From the NCBI GenBank assembly GCA_017938215.1, contig JAGBBZ010000005.1:1-59786 (forward strand): a stretch of DNA of 59,786 bases, given 5' to 3'. The notes under the pieces are model-generated. The model saw only the letters and a program-made list of their open reading frames with translations. It was not told where the DNA came from and did not search any database. Positions 16,407 to 24,158 of this stretch are shown one piece after another. How positions within the stretch are numbered: the stretch's first letter is position 1; each line of letters opens with the position of its first letter. The position numbers were made by a program, and so were the translations under genes. The DNA is from Eubacterium sp. (GTDB taxonomy: Bacteria; Bacillota; Clostridia; Lachnospirales; Lachnospiraceae).

Positions 16407-17003
16407 ATGATACCTACATTGTATAAGACGTTTCAACATTGGTCGGAGACGGGGTCTGTTTATATTTTGTCGGATCTGCATTTTGCGGATGATGACTGCA
16501 AGCAAATGGATCCGGAATGGATCGAGCCAGAAGAACAAATCCAGAGAATAAATGAGATGGTAATGAAGGCGGATACGTTTGTATGCCTGGGAGATGTGGG
16601 AAATGCAAAATATCTGGCTGACATAAAAGCACGCAAGAAGATTTTGCTGTTGGGAAACCATGACAATCGAGCAGATTATAAGGATTACTTTCAGGAAATC
16701 TATACCGGTCCATTGTTTATCGCGGATAAAATACTATTGTCTCATGAACCGGTGCACGGATTGCCGTGGTGCTTGAATATTCATGGGCATGACCACAATC
16801 AAGTGGAGCCGTATGCGGATGGTTGTAAGTATTTGAATCTTGCAGCCAATGTATGCGGATATCGTCCGGTAAACCTCGGAAAGCTCATCAAGGGCGGAAT
16901 TCTTGCTGATATTACAAGTATACATCGAATGACAATTGACAGAGCGATTGCGAGAAAGGAGGCGAGGGACCGTGGGGAAAGTATGGCTCAAGACAAGATT
17001 TGA
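16407..17003 (+). CDS. Calcineurin-like metallophosphoesterase
   Basis: The 198-residue protein shows all the metal-ligand motifs of the metallophosphoesterase superfamily: DLHF (about residue 23), GDVGN (about 69), GNHD (about 89), SHEP (about 111) and GHDHN (about 128). It resembles the small phage- and island-borne phosphoesterases. The usual activity is Mn/Fe-dependent hydrolysis of phosphomono- or diesters; the substrate here is unknown. GGAGGTGG precedes the start. It overlaps the following ATP-grasp gene by 32 bases, which implies coupled translation and a shared pathway. Confidence 0.9.
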   Translation: MIPTLYKTFQHWSETGSVYILSDLHFADDDCKQMDPEWIEPEEQIQRINEMVMKADTFVCLGDVGNAKYLADIKARKKILLLGNHDNRADYKDYFQEIYTGPLFIADKILLSHEPVHGLPWCLNIHGHDHNQVEPYADGCKYLNLAANVCGYRPVNLGKLIKGGILADITSIHRMTIDRAIARKEARDRGESMAQDKI

Positions 17004-17757
17004 TAATGGAATGAATATGGAGATTCCACATAGTCATAATATGGCGAATGCGATGTATGGTTTTCGTGAATTAGGGGCTGAAATTGTTTGCTATCACAAG
17101 CTTGATGAAATCTATGATTTTGTGACAGAGGATGATATTGTCTTAGACTATATCGACCAATGCAATGAGATTTTCAGGAAGTTTGGTAAAGAACCTCGTG
17201 TTGAGGATTATCCGGAGAGTTTTGAACGATTTATGGGACGAAAAATTTGGAAAGATACCATCAACAGTATTTCTACTAGCGAGGAAAAATGGAGTGCCGG
17301 ATATTTTGTGAAACCTACTAGAAGCAAAGCTTTTACAGGCAAAGTGATATCGAGCATAAATGATCTCATGGGATGCGGAAGTTGTACAGAGAATTATGAG
17401 GTGCTAGTTAGCGAACCGCTGAACATTAGGGCTGAATGGAGATGTTTTATCATGTACGATGAAATCATCGATGTTCGACCATATGGCGTGCTTCTTGATC
17501 CGAGCAGGAAGAGTTTTCTGTATCATTATGACGAGGACGTGTTGACGGATATGCTGGAAGAATTCAAGCACTTGGAGAATCGACCAGCTGCATGTAGCAT
17601 GGACATTTGTCTGACGGAGGATGGAAAAACTTTGTTGATGGAATTCAATGATGCATATGCACTGGGGTACTATGGCTTAGCGCCGATTCTTTATGCGAAG
17701 CTGATTTCTGCAAGGTGGAGTCAGATATTGGAACGTAACGACGAGTATCGGTTTTAA
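16972..17757 (+). CDS. ATP-grasp domain protein (DUF4343-like)
   Basis: The 261-residue protein starts at GTG 16972, which has AAGGAGG nine bases upstream and lies inside the end of the phosphoesterase gene. The C-terminal half carries ATP-grasp features: AGYFVKPTRSKAFTGKVIS (nucleotide-binding lysine), ILVSEPLNIRAEWRCFIMYD-type motif, and DGKTLLMEFNDAYALGYYGL with the metal-binding E and N/D. The N-terminal part is unassigned. ATP-grasp enzymes join a carboxylate to an amine or thiol at the cost of ATP; the partners here are unknown. Together with the phosphoesterase and the XRE regulator it forms an unusual small operon. A second protein with related ATP-grasp motifs lies at 26707-27621. 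Confidence 0.8.
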   Translation: MGKVWLKTRFDNGMNMEIPHSHNMANAMYGFRELGAEIVCYHKLDEIYDFVTEDDIVLDYIDQCNEIFRKFGKEPRVEDYPESFERFMGRKIWKDTINSISTSEEKWSAGYFVKPTRSKAFTGKVISSINDLMGCGSCTENYEVLVSEPLNIRAEWRCFIMYDEIIDVRPYGVLLDPSRKSFLYHYDEDVLTDMLEEFKHLENRPAACSMDICLTEDGKTLLMEFNDAYALGYYGLAPILYAKLISARWSQILERNDEYRF

Positions 17758-17780
17758 AAAAGTAACAATTAAAACAAAGC

Positions 17781-17822
17781 GGCGGTGAACGAGAGAAAAG
17801 GAATGTTCACCGCCGTTTTGTT
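17781..17822 (+). terminator. Intrinsic terminator after the ATP-grasp operon
   Basis: GGCGGTGAAC (17781-17790) and GTTCACCGCC (17805-17814) are perfect complements, followed by GTTTTGTTT. Confidence 0.85.
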
Positions 17823-17955
17823 TGGTGCGAAAAGTCCGCTACCCGACGAATTCTCGTGGATTACAGGCTGGGACTTTTATGGGACAGGTTGTGAGTATAA
17901 TGGAGAGTAACAACTAACCCAACCAAAAACAGGAAAAAAGATGGAGGCGATTTTT

Positions 17956-18516
17956 ATGGCAATGTATGACTGGAATGGAAACGGTAAAAAAGATATGGCG
18001 GATGATTTTATTGAATATAACATTTACAAGCAGTCTACAAAGAATTCAACGGGAAGTTCGTATTCTTCTGGTGGTGACGGTTCCACATTGAGTGCAATTA
18101 TTGCAGTTATTGTTGTGTTTGCAATAATAGCTGGAATTGTAAATCTTTGTACGCCGAAATGTGCGATAAGTGATTGTAATAGTGAGCGAACAGAGGGAAG
18201 TACACTTTGTTATTATCACAAAAATAGCTCGATATATAGGAGTTATAGCAATCGTTCCAGCAGTTCGTCTGGTGTAAGCTCATCTGGAAGCAGTTCATCA
18301 AGAAGCACAAACTCGTCCACTGGTGCAAGTTCTTCTACAAGCATTAGCACAAAGAAGTCCTACAAATCCAGCAGCTCATCCAGCAAGTCTACAAAGAACG
18401 ATGATCCATACAATGTAAATGACTATTCGGATGAAGAGGATTTCTATTATGACAATTACGACGATTTTGACAGCTACGAAGATGCGGAAGATTATTATAA
18501 CGAGTATGCAGAATGA
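17956..18516 (+). CDS. Ser-rich single-pass membrane protein with Cys/His cluster and acidic tail
   Basis: The 186-residue protein begins MAMYDWNGNGKKDMADDF, an EF-hand-like calcium loop. Residues about 45-68 form one membrane segment (SAIIAVIVVFAIIAGIVNLC), followed by a Cys/His cluster (CTPKCAISDCN, then LCYYHK) that could bind zinc. A Ser/Thr-rich stretch of about 80 residues and a Tyr/Asp/Glu tail (DYSDEEDFYYDNYDDFDSYE) complete it. ATG 17956 is used because GGAGG ends eight bases upstream. I do not recognise a functional family. It begins a new transcription unit after the terminator and is followed by several orphan genes in the same direction. Confidence 0.7.
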   Translation: MAMYDWNGNGKKDMADDFIEYNIYKQSTKNSTGSSYSSGGDGSTLSAIIAVIVVFAIIAGIVNLCTPKCAISDCNSERTEGSTLCYYHKNSSIYRSYSNRSSSSSGVSSSGSSSSRSTNSSTGASSSTSISTKKSYKSSSSSSKSTKNDDPYNVNDYSDEEDFYYDNYDDFDSYEDAEDYYNEYAE

Positions 18517-18537
18517 AAAACAGAGAGGATGAGAATT

Positions 18538-19128
18538 ATGACAGAACAAGAATTGAAAAAAGTAACCATCACATTACATGCGAAACAACGATACGCGGAG
18601 CGGATTATGAATAAGGAATCAGCGCTGGAAATTGCACAGTTTGTCAATCTTCATGAGGAAAAGATTCATGATGATATTTGCAAAATGCTGGAGTACGGTC
18701 GGAAAATCTATGAGGGTAAGCCGGTAAATGTAAACAAGCAGAGAAAAACCAGTGTCTGGAATAATGGTTCGTGGATTTTAATTCTAGATAGTGAGACATT
18801 TAACGTGGTGACGTTGTACAAAATTGATCTTGGTTTGGATGAACCGTTTACAGCGCAATATGTGACGAAGATGTTGGACAAGCTCGAGGGAGAAAAAGAG
18901 CGCTTACAACAGGCAGAGGAAGAGGGAAGACAGAGTCTGGAAGCATATATGAAGCTGATTGAAGAAAATGAGGAAACCATCAAGGAATATAACAAGTTGG
19001 TTCGAGCGCTAACGGAGCAGAATCAAGCGTATCGAGATATGATCAATAGTATGCGGGTGACATATGATGTGGCGAATCAGAGGGTGCGGGAGACAGTAGG
19101 AAAATTGATTGGGAAAAAAGTATTTTAG
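18538..19128 (+). CDS. Uncharacterised protein with C-terminal coiled coil
   Basis: The 196-residue protein has an N-terminal half containing VTITLHAKQRYAERIM and a small beta-rich region (KTSVWNNGSWILILDSETFNVVT-type). A long coiled coil follows from about residue 115 (LDKLEGEKERLQQAEEEGRQ onward). ATG 18538 has GAGAGG nine bases upstream. It lies 21 bases after the Ser-rich membrane protein and 21 bases before the next ORF, so it belongs to the same operon. The HAKQRYAERI start recalls small proteins in phage-like regions, but I cannot name the family. Confidence 0.7.
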   Translation: MTEQELKKVTITLHAKQRYAERIMNKESALEIAQFVNLHEEKIHDDICKMLEYGRKIYEGKPVNVNKQRKTSVWNNGSWILILDSETFNVVTLYKIDLGLDEPFTAQYVTKMLDKLEGEKERLQQAEEEGRQSLEAYMKLIEENEETIKEYNKLVRALTEQNQAYRDMINSMRVTYDVANQRVRETVGKLIGKKVF

Positions 19129-19149
19129 TATGGAATGGAGGTGAAAAGG

Positions 19150-19461
19150 ATGAAAGAGATTGTGGAGAAGATGATTACGTACATAAAGGAGTTGCCGGTG
19201 GGCGCGGAATTGTCCATTCGTGAAGTGTTTGATGAATTGTATTTGTCCCAGGGGTATCGATGGGTGTGCAGGAACGCAGGAGACGGTTGGATGTGCTCAA
19301 AGGACGATGGGGCAACGTATCTTTTGCGGGAAGAGGATTTCTTCCAGGTGCAGGAGGAAGTGGAGGACAGCTTGGAAAAGGCTGGTGTGATGCTGGATTA
19401 TAGCAAGTGGGATGGCATGTGCGTGGGGATGCCGTATTATGTGACGTTTGTGAGGAGGTGA
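19150..19461 (+). CDS. Uncharacterised 103-residue protein
   Basis: It begins MKEIVEKMITYIKELPVGAE and contains REVFDELYLSQGYRWVCRNA, probably a winged-helix-like fold, with a mixed alpha/beta C-terminus ending in MCVGMPYYVTFVRR. ATG 19150 has GGAGG (19137-19141) eight bases upstream. It is 21 bases after the coiled-coil gene and six bases before a 32-codon ORF with an excellent ribosome site. No family is recognised. Confidence 0.65.
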   Translation: MKEIVEKMITYIKELPVGAELSIREVFDELYLSQGYRWVCRNAGDGWMCSKDDGATYLLREEDFFQVQEEVEDSLEKAGVMLDYSKWDGMCVGMPYYVTFVRR

Positions 19462-19467
19462 AGGAGC

Positions 19468-19566
19468 ATGGAGATGGTAAGCATTATTTCTGATATTATA
19501 CAAATTTGTTTAGATGTGTGTTTGATTTTTTTGTTTGTAAGAAAAATCAAAAGTCAAGATAAGTAG
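19468..19566 (+). CDS. 32-residue single-membrane-segment peptide
   Basis: ATG 19468 is preceded by an unusually strong ribosome site (AGGAGGTGAAGGAGC). The product runs MEMVSIISDIIQICLDVCLI then FLFVRKIKSQDK. That is one hydrophobic helix of about 20 residues followed by a positively charged tail. It could be a small membrane peptide or toxin-like protein, or a leader peptide. No antisense RNA gene was identified opposite it. It sits inside an operon of orphan genes. Confidence 0.5.
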   Translation: MEMVSIISDIIQICLDVCLIFLFVRKIKSQDK

Positions 19567-19596
19567 TGTAGGTGGGTGGGAGGAAGGAATATCATT

Positions 19597-19683
19597 ATGG
19601 ATACAAATTTTGGCGACATTTGGGGAGAGAGAGATGGAATCGCAAACAAGAGATATTGGAAGTGCATCCCCGAGAACTATTGA
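19597..19683 (+). CDS. Possible 28-residue ORF
   Basis: ATG 19597 follows GGAGGAAGG and encodes MDTNFGDIWGERDGIANKRY then WKCIPENY. A second overlapping frame, from a GTG at about 19573 to a TAA just before 19735, reads as an acidic and hydrophobic peptide ending in RELLSHVLDYQIFVENMEAM. Only one of the two can be the main product, and both may be remnants. Support is weak apart from the ribosome site. Confidence 0.3.
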   Translation: MDTNFGDIWGERDGIANKRYWKCIPENY

Positions 19684-19734
19684 GTCATGTGTTAGATTAT
19701 CAGATTTTTGTGGAAAACATGGAGGCGATGTAAT

Positions 19735-20280
19735 ATGACGATGCAAGCAAGTGATACTGTGATTTACAAAAGAAAGAAATACACGTTAATCGATGTGGAA
19801 AAAGGAAAGCAGATGATTGACTGTGCGGAATTTCCTAAAAGCAGAGAAATATGTGCGTTTTCTTCCGCTTGCTGGCGTGGCTATATAGCGGAGTATCGGA
19901 TTCGTGACGGGAAACTTTATGGTGTACGGTGTGAGGAAAAGATGGGAGTGGAGACAAGTCTACAATCCAAAGAAATGTTTGTGAATTATACGGGAAGTTG
20001 TGTGATTGCTTGGAATAGAGATAAAGATGCCTGGGTAAACTCGGATTTCTTAGAATGTTATATGGATTACGATGAAGCATTGGAACTTCATTTTACGGAT
20101 GGTGTGTTGGATGAGGTGCGTGATCTGGCGGAAGTGATTCGGGAGCAGAAGGAATGGAAGAAAAAGGTAGAGGATGGGGACGAGCAGGCGAAGATTCGTC
20201 TGAGTTTAGTTGGACGAGAGGAATTGGCACGGAGGTATTTGAAATATGAGTATGACGAGAGCAGTTATAAGTGGCGATGA
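19735..20280 (+). CDS. Uncharacterised 181-residue protein
   Basis: The product starts MTMQASDTVIYKRKKYTLID, contains YGVRCEEKMGVETSLQSKEM and SGSCVIAWNRDKDAWVNSDF-like segments, and ends with a charged helix (REQKEWKKKVEDGDEQAKIR). ATG 19735 has GGAGG nine bases upstream. Proteins of this general look occur in Firmicutes accessory regions, but I know no function. The next small gene starts inside its last 35 bases, so the two are coupled. Confidence 0.65.
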   Translation: MTMQASDTVIYKRKKYTLIDVEKGKQMIDCAEFPKSREICAFSSACWRGYIAEYRIRDGKLYGVRCEEKMGVETSLQSKEMFVNYTGSCVIAWNRDKDAWVNSDFLECYMDYDEALELHFTDGVLDEVRDLAEVIREQKEWKKKVEDGDEQAKIRLSLVGREELARRYLKYEYDESSYKWR

Positions 20281-20443
20281 AGGTGCTGTGGAAAAATTGA
20301 TTCTTGCGTATCAGGATAATCACAAGGATTTGGCGAAAGCGAAGAACTGTGATGATCAAGAAGAGATTTTGTTTTGCGAGGGTTATGAAAGGGCGATGGA
20401 GTATGTGATGTGGGTTTTGGGGATAGGGTGTGAGGCGCTGTGA
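20246..20443 (+). CDS. Small acidic 65-residue protein
   Basis: It overlaps the end of the previous gene by 35 bases and has GGAGG ten bases before its ATG. The sequence is mainly helical (EGAVEKLILAYQDNHKDLAK, then ERAMEYVMWVLGIGCE) with no recognised domain. The overlap and the ribosome site make it plausible as a real gene. Its role is unknown. Confidence 0.5.
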   Translation: MSMTRAVISGDEGAVEKLILAYQDNHKDLAKAKNCDDQEEILFCEGYERAMEYVMWVLGIGCEAL

Positions 20444-20561
20444 TGGGCGAGGAATTTTGTGGGGAAAAGGGATGAAATGTGGTGCGAAATGTGCTATGAT
20501 AGGAAGTGGAGTGGTTGGGGGAAGGATAGGAAATACAGCAAGTAAGAGCGGAGATGAAAAG

Positions 20562-23558
20562 ATGAATCAAAGAGATTACGATGAATTACAGAAAGGCTTA
20601 CAGACGGCGTTTGTGGATTACAGAGAACCGTCTAATCTTGCATATAAGCCACAGTTTATTTCTAATAATTATGAAGAAGGACGAAAGGTATTATCTTTTG
20701 TAGAGGATGAATTACTAAATTGCGATGAATTTCTAATTAGTGTTGCATTTATTACACAAAGTGGCATAACTCCGCTTTATCAAACGTTAAAACAACTGGA
20801 AGAGAAGAAAATTCGTGGGCGTATTTTGACGACAGATTATTTGACATTTAGTGAACCCAAAGCACTGGAGAAATTGCAATCGTATTCTAATGTGGAATTA
20901 AAAATGTTTTGCACCAAAGAAGCGAAAGGTGGCTTTCATACTAAAGGCTATATTTTTCAAAAAGAAGAAATGTATCGAATCATAGTTGGTAGTTCAAATA
21001 TGACAGAAAGTGCTTTGACAACAAATCGAGAATGGAATACGAGAATTGTATCTGGAGAGCAGGGAGAATATGTGCAAGGAATTGTGACGGAATTTGAATC
21101 TCTTTGGAACTCGAAACATGCTAAAAAATACGAAGATTTTATCGATGAGTATCGAGTGAATTATGAGATAGTAAAAAAACAAAAAGAGATTGCAAAAAAA
21201 CAACAAATACCGTCGTTAGAGCAATATCGGTTGCAGCCAAATTCAATGCAAGTATCTTTTATTTCAAATTTGAAAAAAATAATTGAACAAGGCGAAGGAA
21301 AAGCATTATTGATATCAGCAACAGGTACCGGTAAAACCTACGCCTCCGCCTTCGCTATGCGTGAACTTGGTTTCAAACGAGTTTTATTTCTCGTCCATCG
21401 AGGCCAATTAGCACGGCAGACGAAGAAGTCTTATGAAAAGGTATTTGACCAATCCATTTCCATGGGACTTGTGGGCGCAGGTGGTCATGATTATGAAAAG
21501 GACTATGTATTTGCTATGGTCCAGACCTTAAATCGAGATGAACATTTGCACAAATATCGTCCAGATGAATTTGATTGTATTATCTTGGATGAAGCGCACC
21601 ACAGTGCGGCGAATACATATCAAAAAGTAATGAGTTATTTTAAGCCTAAATTATGGCTGGGAATGACAGCGACCCCGGATAAGCGAGATGATGATATTGA
21701 CGGAAGAAATATATACGAGATTTTTAATTATCAAATCGCATATGAAATTCGTCTGCAACAGGCAATGGAAGAGGATTTATTGTGTCCGTTTCATTATTTT
21801 GGAATTAGTGATGTTTCCTTTGTGGACGAGAAACAGATTCGTGCAAAGAAGATAACAGAAGCAGATTTCAATTTATTAACTAGTGACGAGAGAGTGCGCC
21901 ATATTATTGAACAGGCGAATTATTATGGTTATAGCGGTGAACGAGTAAAAGGACTTGTTTTTTGCAGTCGAATTGACGAGTCGGAAGAACTCTCGACCAA
22001 ATTCAATGAGGCTGGTTTTCGCACGATTGCGCTAAATGGAAGTGCATCGGAAGATGAACGAGCGGAAGCCTTTGAACGATTAGCCATGGATGAACAAGAT
22101 GCCACGGAGGATATGCAACCTTTAGATTACATTTTCTCAGTTGAAATATTGAATGAAGGTGTTGATATTGTTGAAGTAAATCAAGTTATTATGCTTCGTC
22201 CGACGGAGTCTCCGATCGTATTTATTCAGCAGCTTGGACGAGGATTACGAAAGGCAGAAGGAAAAGAGTATGTTGTAATTCTTGATTTTATCGGAAATTA
22301 TAATAATAACTTCATGATTCCGATTGCACTATCGGGGGACCGTACCTATAATCCAGATACGATCCGAAAGTATGTGATTAGTGGAAATAGCACAATCCCA
22401 GGTGCATCAACCGTGCATTTTGACGAGGTTGCCAAGGATAAAATATTCAAATCCATTGACAGCATCAAAGGTATGAAATCCATCATAAAAGAAAGTTATA
22501 TTACGTTGAAAAATCGAATTGGTAGAGTTCCATATTTATTGGATTTTTATGAAAATGGAGAAGTGGATCCATTGGTAATTATTCGTGAGTATAAAACGTA
22601 TCAAGCTTTTTTAGAAAATGTAGAAAAGGAGCGATATATTGGTGTTGTTTCGGAAGAAGAAAAAATAACATTGGAGTATTTGGCAAAGACAATTCTTTCT
22701 GGTTCTCGCCCATATGAGCTTGAAATATTAAAGAGATTTATGACAACGAATTGTATTTCCGTTGACGAGCTCAAAAAAGAATTTCAGAGTAAATATGACT
22801 ATGCAATTAACATGGAATCTTTTGAAAATGCAATCACGGTATTGCAAGGACATTTTGTCAGCAAAGAAGAAGAGTATCAGAGATATCGCAATATGAACAT
22901 TATTGAGGGGCAGTCAAGTAGCATTCTTCAGAGAATGAATCATTTTGCACAATGTTTGCAACACGCAGAATTTCACCGTCAGGTGAACGATATCATCGAA
23001 GTTGGTTTGCGAAGATATCAGGATCGATTTGCGACGAAGCATAGTGTGGACAACCCATTTGTCCTGTATGAAAAATATTCCAGACGAGATGTCAGTCTCC
23101 TGATGAACTGTGGAAAGGATTTGTCCTCCACCATGTATGGAATGAAGCGCATTGGCGACGACGTATTTCTCTTTGTTACCTATCACAAAGAAGAAAGTGG
23201 TGATGATGAGAAGAATTATGTGGACGGCAAGCCGGACTACGCCGATGCATTCGAAGACAATCTTATTTTTCGTTGGGATTCACAGATTGGTAGAGGCGTT
23301 GACAGCTCTTATATGCAGGATGTTGTAACGGCACCGCGGAAGCATTTGCTTGTGAAAAAGAGCGATGCGGAAACCAATTTCTATTACATGGGATTGTTTG
23401 ATGTGGTGGATGTGAAAGCGGACAAAAAGCGAGACAATAATGGTAAAGAGCGTGATATTGCAAAGGTTACAATGAAGATGCATCGTGCCGTGCGGGAGGA
23501 TTTGTTGTGCTATTTGCAAAGCAGCATTCGCGAGAAAGATGAGGAAAAAGCAGGATGA
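20562..23558 (+). CDS. PLD-nuclease/DEAD helicase/DUF3427 protein
   Basis: The 998-residue protein has an N-terminal phospholipase D-type nuclease domain with an HxK motif in GGFHTKGYIF (about residue 130) and GSSNMTESAL. A superfamily 2 helicase follows: LISATGTGKTYASAFAM (about residue 250), DEAHH in CIILDEAHHSAANTYQKV, GMTATP, and LGRGLRKAEG (motif VI) near residue 565. The rest is a long DUF3427-like C-terminus. The start at 20562 has GGAG eight bases upstream. Such proteins are thought to act in DNA repair or phage defence. The next gene, a NUDIX hydrolase, overlaps by four bases (ATGA). The coupling of this helicase type with NUDIX enzymes is known in several bacteria. Confidence 0.9.
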   Translation: MNQRDYDELQKGLQTAFVDYREPSNLAYKPQFISNNYEEGRKVLSFVEDELLNCDEFLISVAFITQSGITPLYQTLKQLEEKKIRGRILTTDYLTFSEPKALEKLQSYSNVELKMFCTKEAKGGFHTKGYIFQKEEMYRIIVGSSNMTESALTTNREWNTRIVSGEQGEYVQGIVTEFESLWNSKHAKKYEDFIDEYRVNYEIVKKQKEIAKKQQIPSLEQYRLQPNSMQVSFISNLKKIIEQGEGKALLISATGTGKTYASAFAMRELGFKRVLFLVHRGQLARQTKKSYEKVFDQSISMGLVGAGGHDYEKDYVFAMVQTLNRDEHLHKYRPDEFDCIILDEAHHSAANTYQKVMSYFKPKLWLGMTATPDKRDDDIDGRNIYEIFNYQIAYEIRLQQAMEEDLLCPFHYFGISDVSFVDEKQIRAKKITEADFNLLTSDERVRHIIEQANYYGYSGERVKGLVFCSRIDESEELSTKFNEAGFRTIALNGSASEDERAEAFERLAMDEQDATEDMQPLDYIFSVEILNEGVDIVEVNQVIMLRPTESPIVFIQQLGRGLRKAEGKEYVVILDFIGNYNNNFMIPIALSGDRTYNPDTIRKYVISGNSTIPGASTVHFDEVAKDKIFKSIDSIKGMKSIIKESYITLKNRIGRVPYLLDFYENGEVDPLVIIREYKTYQAFLENVEKERYIGVVSEEEKITLEYLAKTILSGSRPYELEILKRFMTTNCISVDELKKEFQSKYDYAINMESFENAITVLQGHFVSKEEEYQRYRNMNIIEGQSSSILQRMNHFAQCLQHAEFHRQVNDIIEVGLRRYQDRFATKHSVDNPFVLYEKYSRRDVSLLMNCGKDLSSTMYGMKRIGDDVFLFVTYHKEESGDDEKNYVDGKPDYADAFEDNLIFRWDSQIGRGVDSSYMQDVVTAPRKHLLVKKSDAETNFYYMGLFDVVDVKADKKRDNNGKERDIAKVTMKMHRAVREDLLCYLQSSIREKDEEKAG

Positions 23559-23977
23559 AGACAATACGTGTGGTAGCAGCGATTATTAAGGTTGTGAATG
23601 AAAACAATGAACCGATTATCTTTGCCACTCAGAGAGGGTATGGCGATTTTAAGGGCGGCTGGGAGTTCCCAGGCGGTAAAATCGAAGAGGGCGAGACGCC
23701 ACAGGAAGCATTGGTTCGTGAAATCAAGGAAGAACTTGATACGGAAATCAAAGTGGGAGAGTTGCTGGAGACAGTGGAGTACGATTATCCGACCTTTCAT
23801 CTTTCCATGGACTGCTTTTGGGCGGAGATTGTGTCTGGGGACTTGGTGCTGAAGGAGCACGAGGCGGCGAAGTGGCTGACCAAGGAGACGCTGGATAGCG
23901 TGGCGTGGTTGCCGGCGGATCAAAGGCTGGTGGAGAAGATTGGGGAGAGGCTTCAAAAAGTGCAGGCAGAGAAATAA
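23555..23977 (+). CDS. NUDIX hydrolase, MutT/8-oxo-dGTPase type
   Basis: The 140-residue protein has a complete NUDIX box, GGKIEEGETPQEALVREIKE followed by EL, at about residues 40-62. It is preceded by GGWEFPGG, typical of MutT-like (deoxy)nucleoside triphosphate pyrophosphohydrolases. The C-terminal WLTKETLDSVAWLPADQRLV matches 8-oxo-dGTP diphosphatases. It overlaps the helicase stop by four bases, so its translation depends on the helicase gene. It may clean the nucleotide pool or degrade a nucleotide signal made in the same system; the latter is inference. Confidence 0.9.
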   Translation: MKTIRVVAAIIKVVNENNEPIIFATQRGYGDFKGGWEFPGGKIEEGETPQEALVREIKEELDTEIKVGELLETVEYDYPTFHLSMDCFWAEIVSGDLVLKEHEAAKWLTKETLDSVAWLPADQRLVEKIGERLQKVQAEK

Positions 23978-24158
23978 TATACGATAAAAATGGAAAGAAA
24001 TATTTAAACCTAACGAAAATGAATTTGAAAGAAACCAGTCCAGATATTTAGGATGTTAAAATATGCAGAGCTGAAGGAACAATGATTTTTGATGAGTTAA
24101 AGTGATAAGTTGTGGGTAATAATTTTGATACAGGAATATTTAGAAAGAAGGTGTCACT

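Noticed and set aside
17956-18516. Graspetide precursor modified by the adjacent ATP-grasp protein
   Set aside because: The Ser-rich and acidic composition is suggestive, but the protein has a membrane segment, a separate transcription unit, and no repeated core motif; the ATP-grasp protein does not look like a graspetide ligase.
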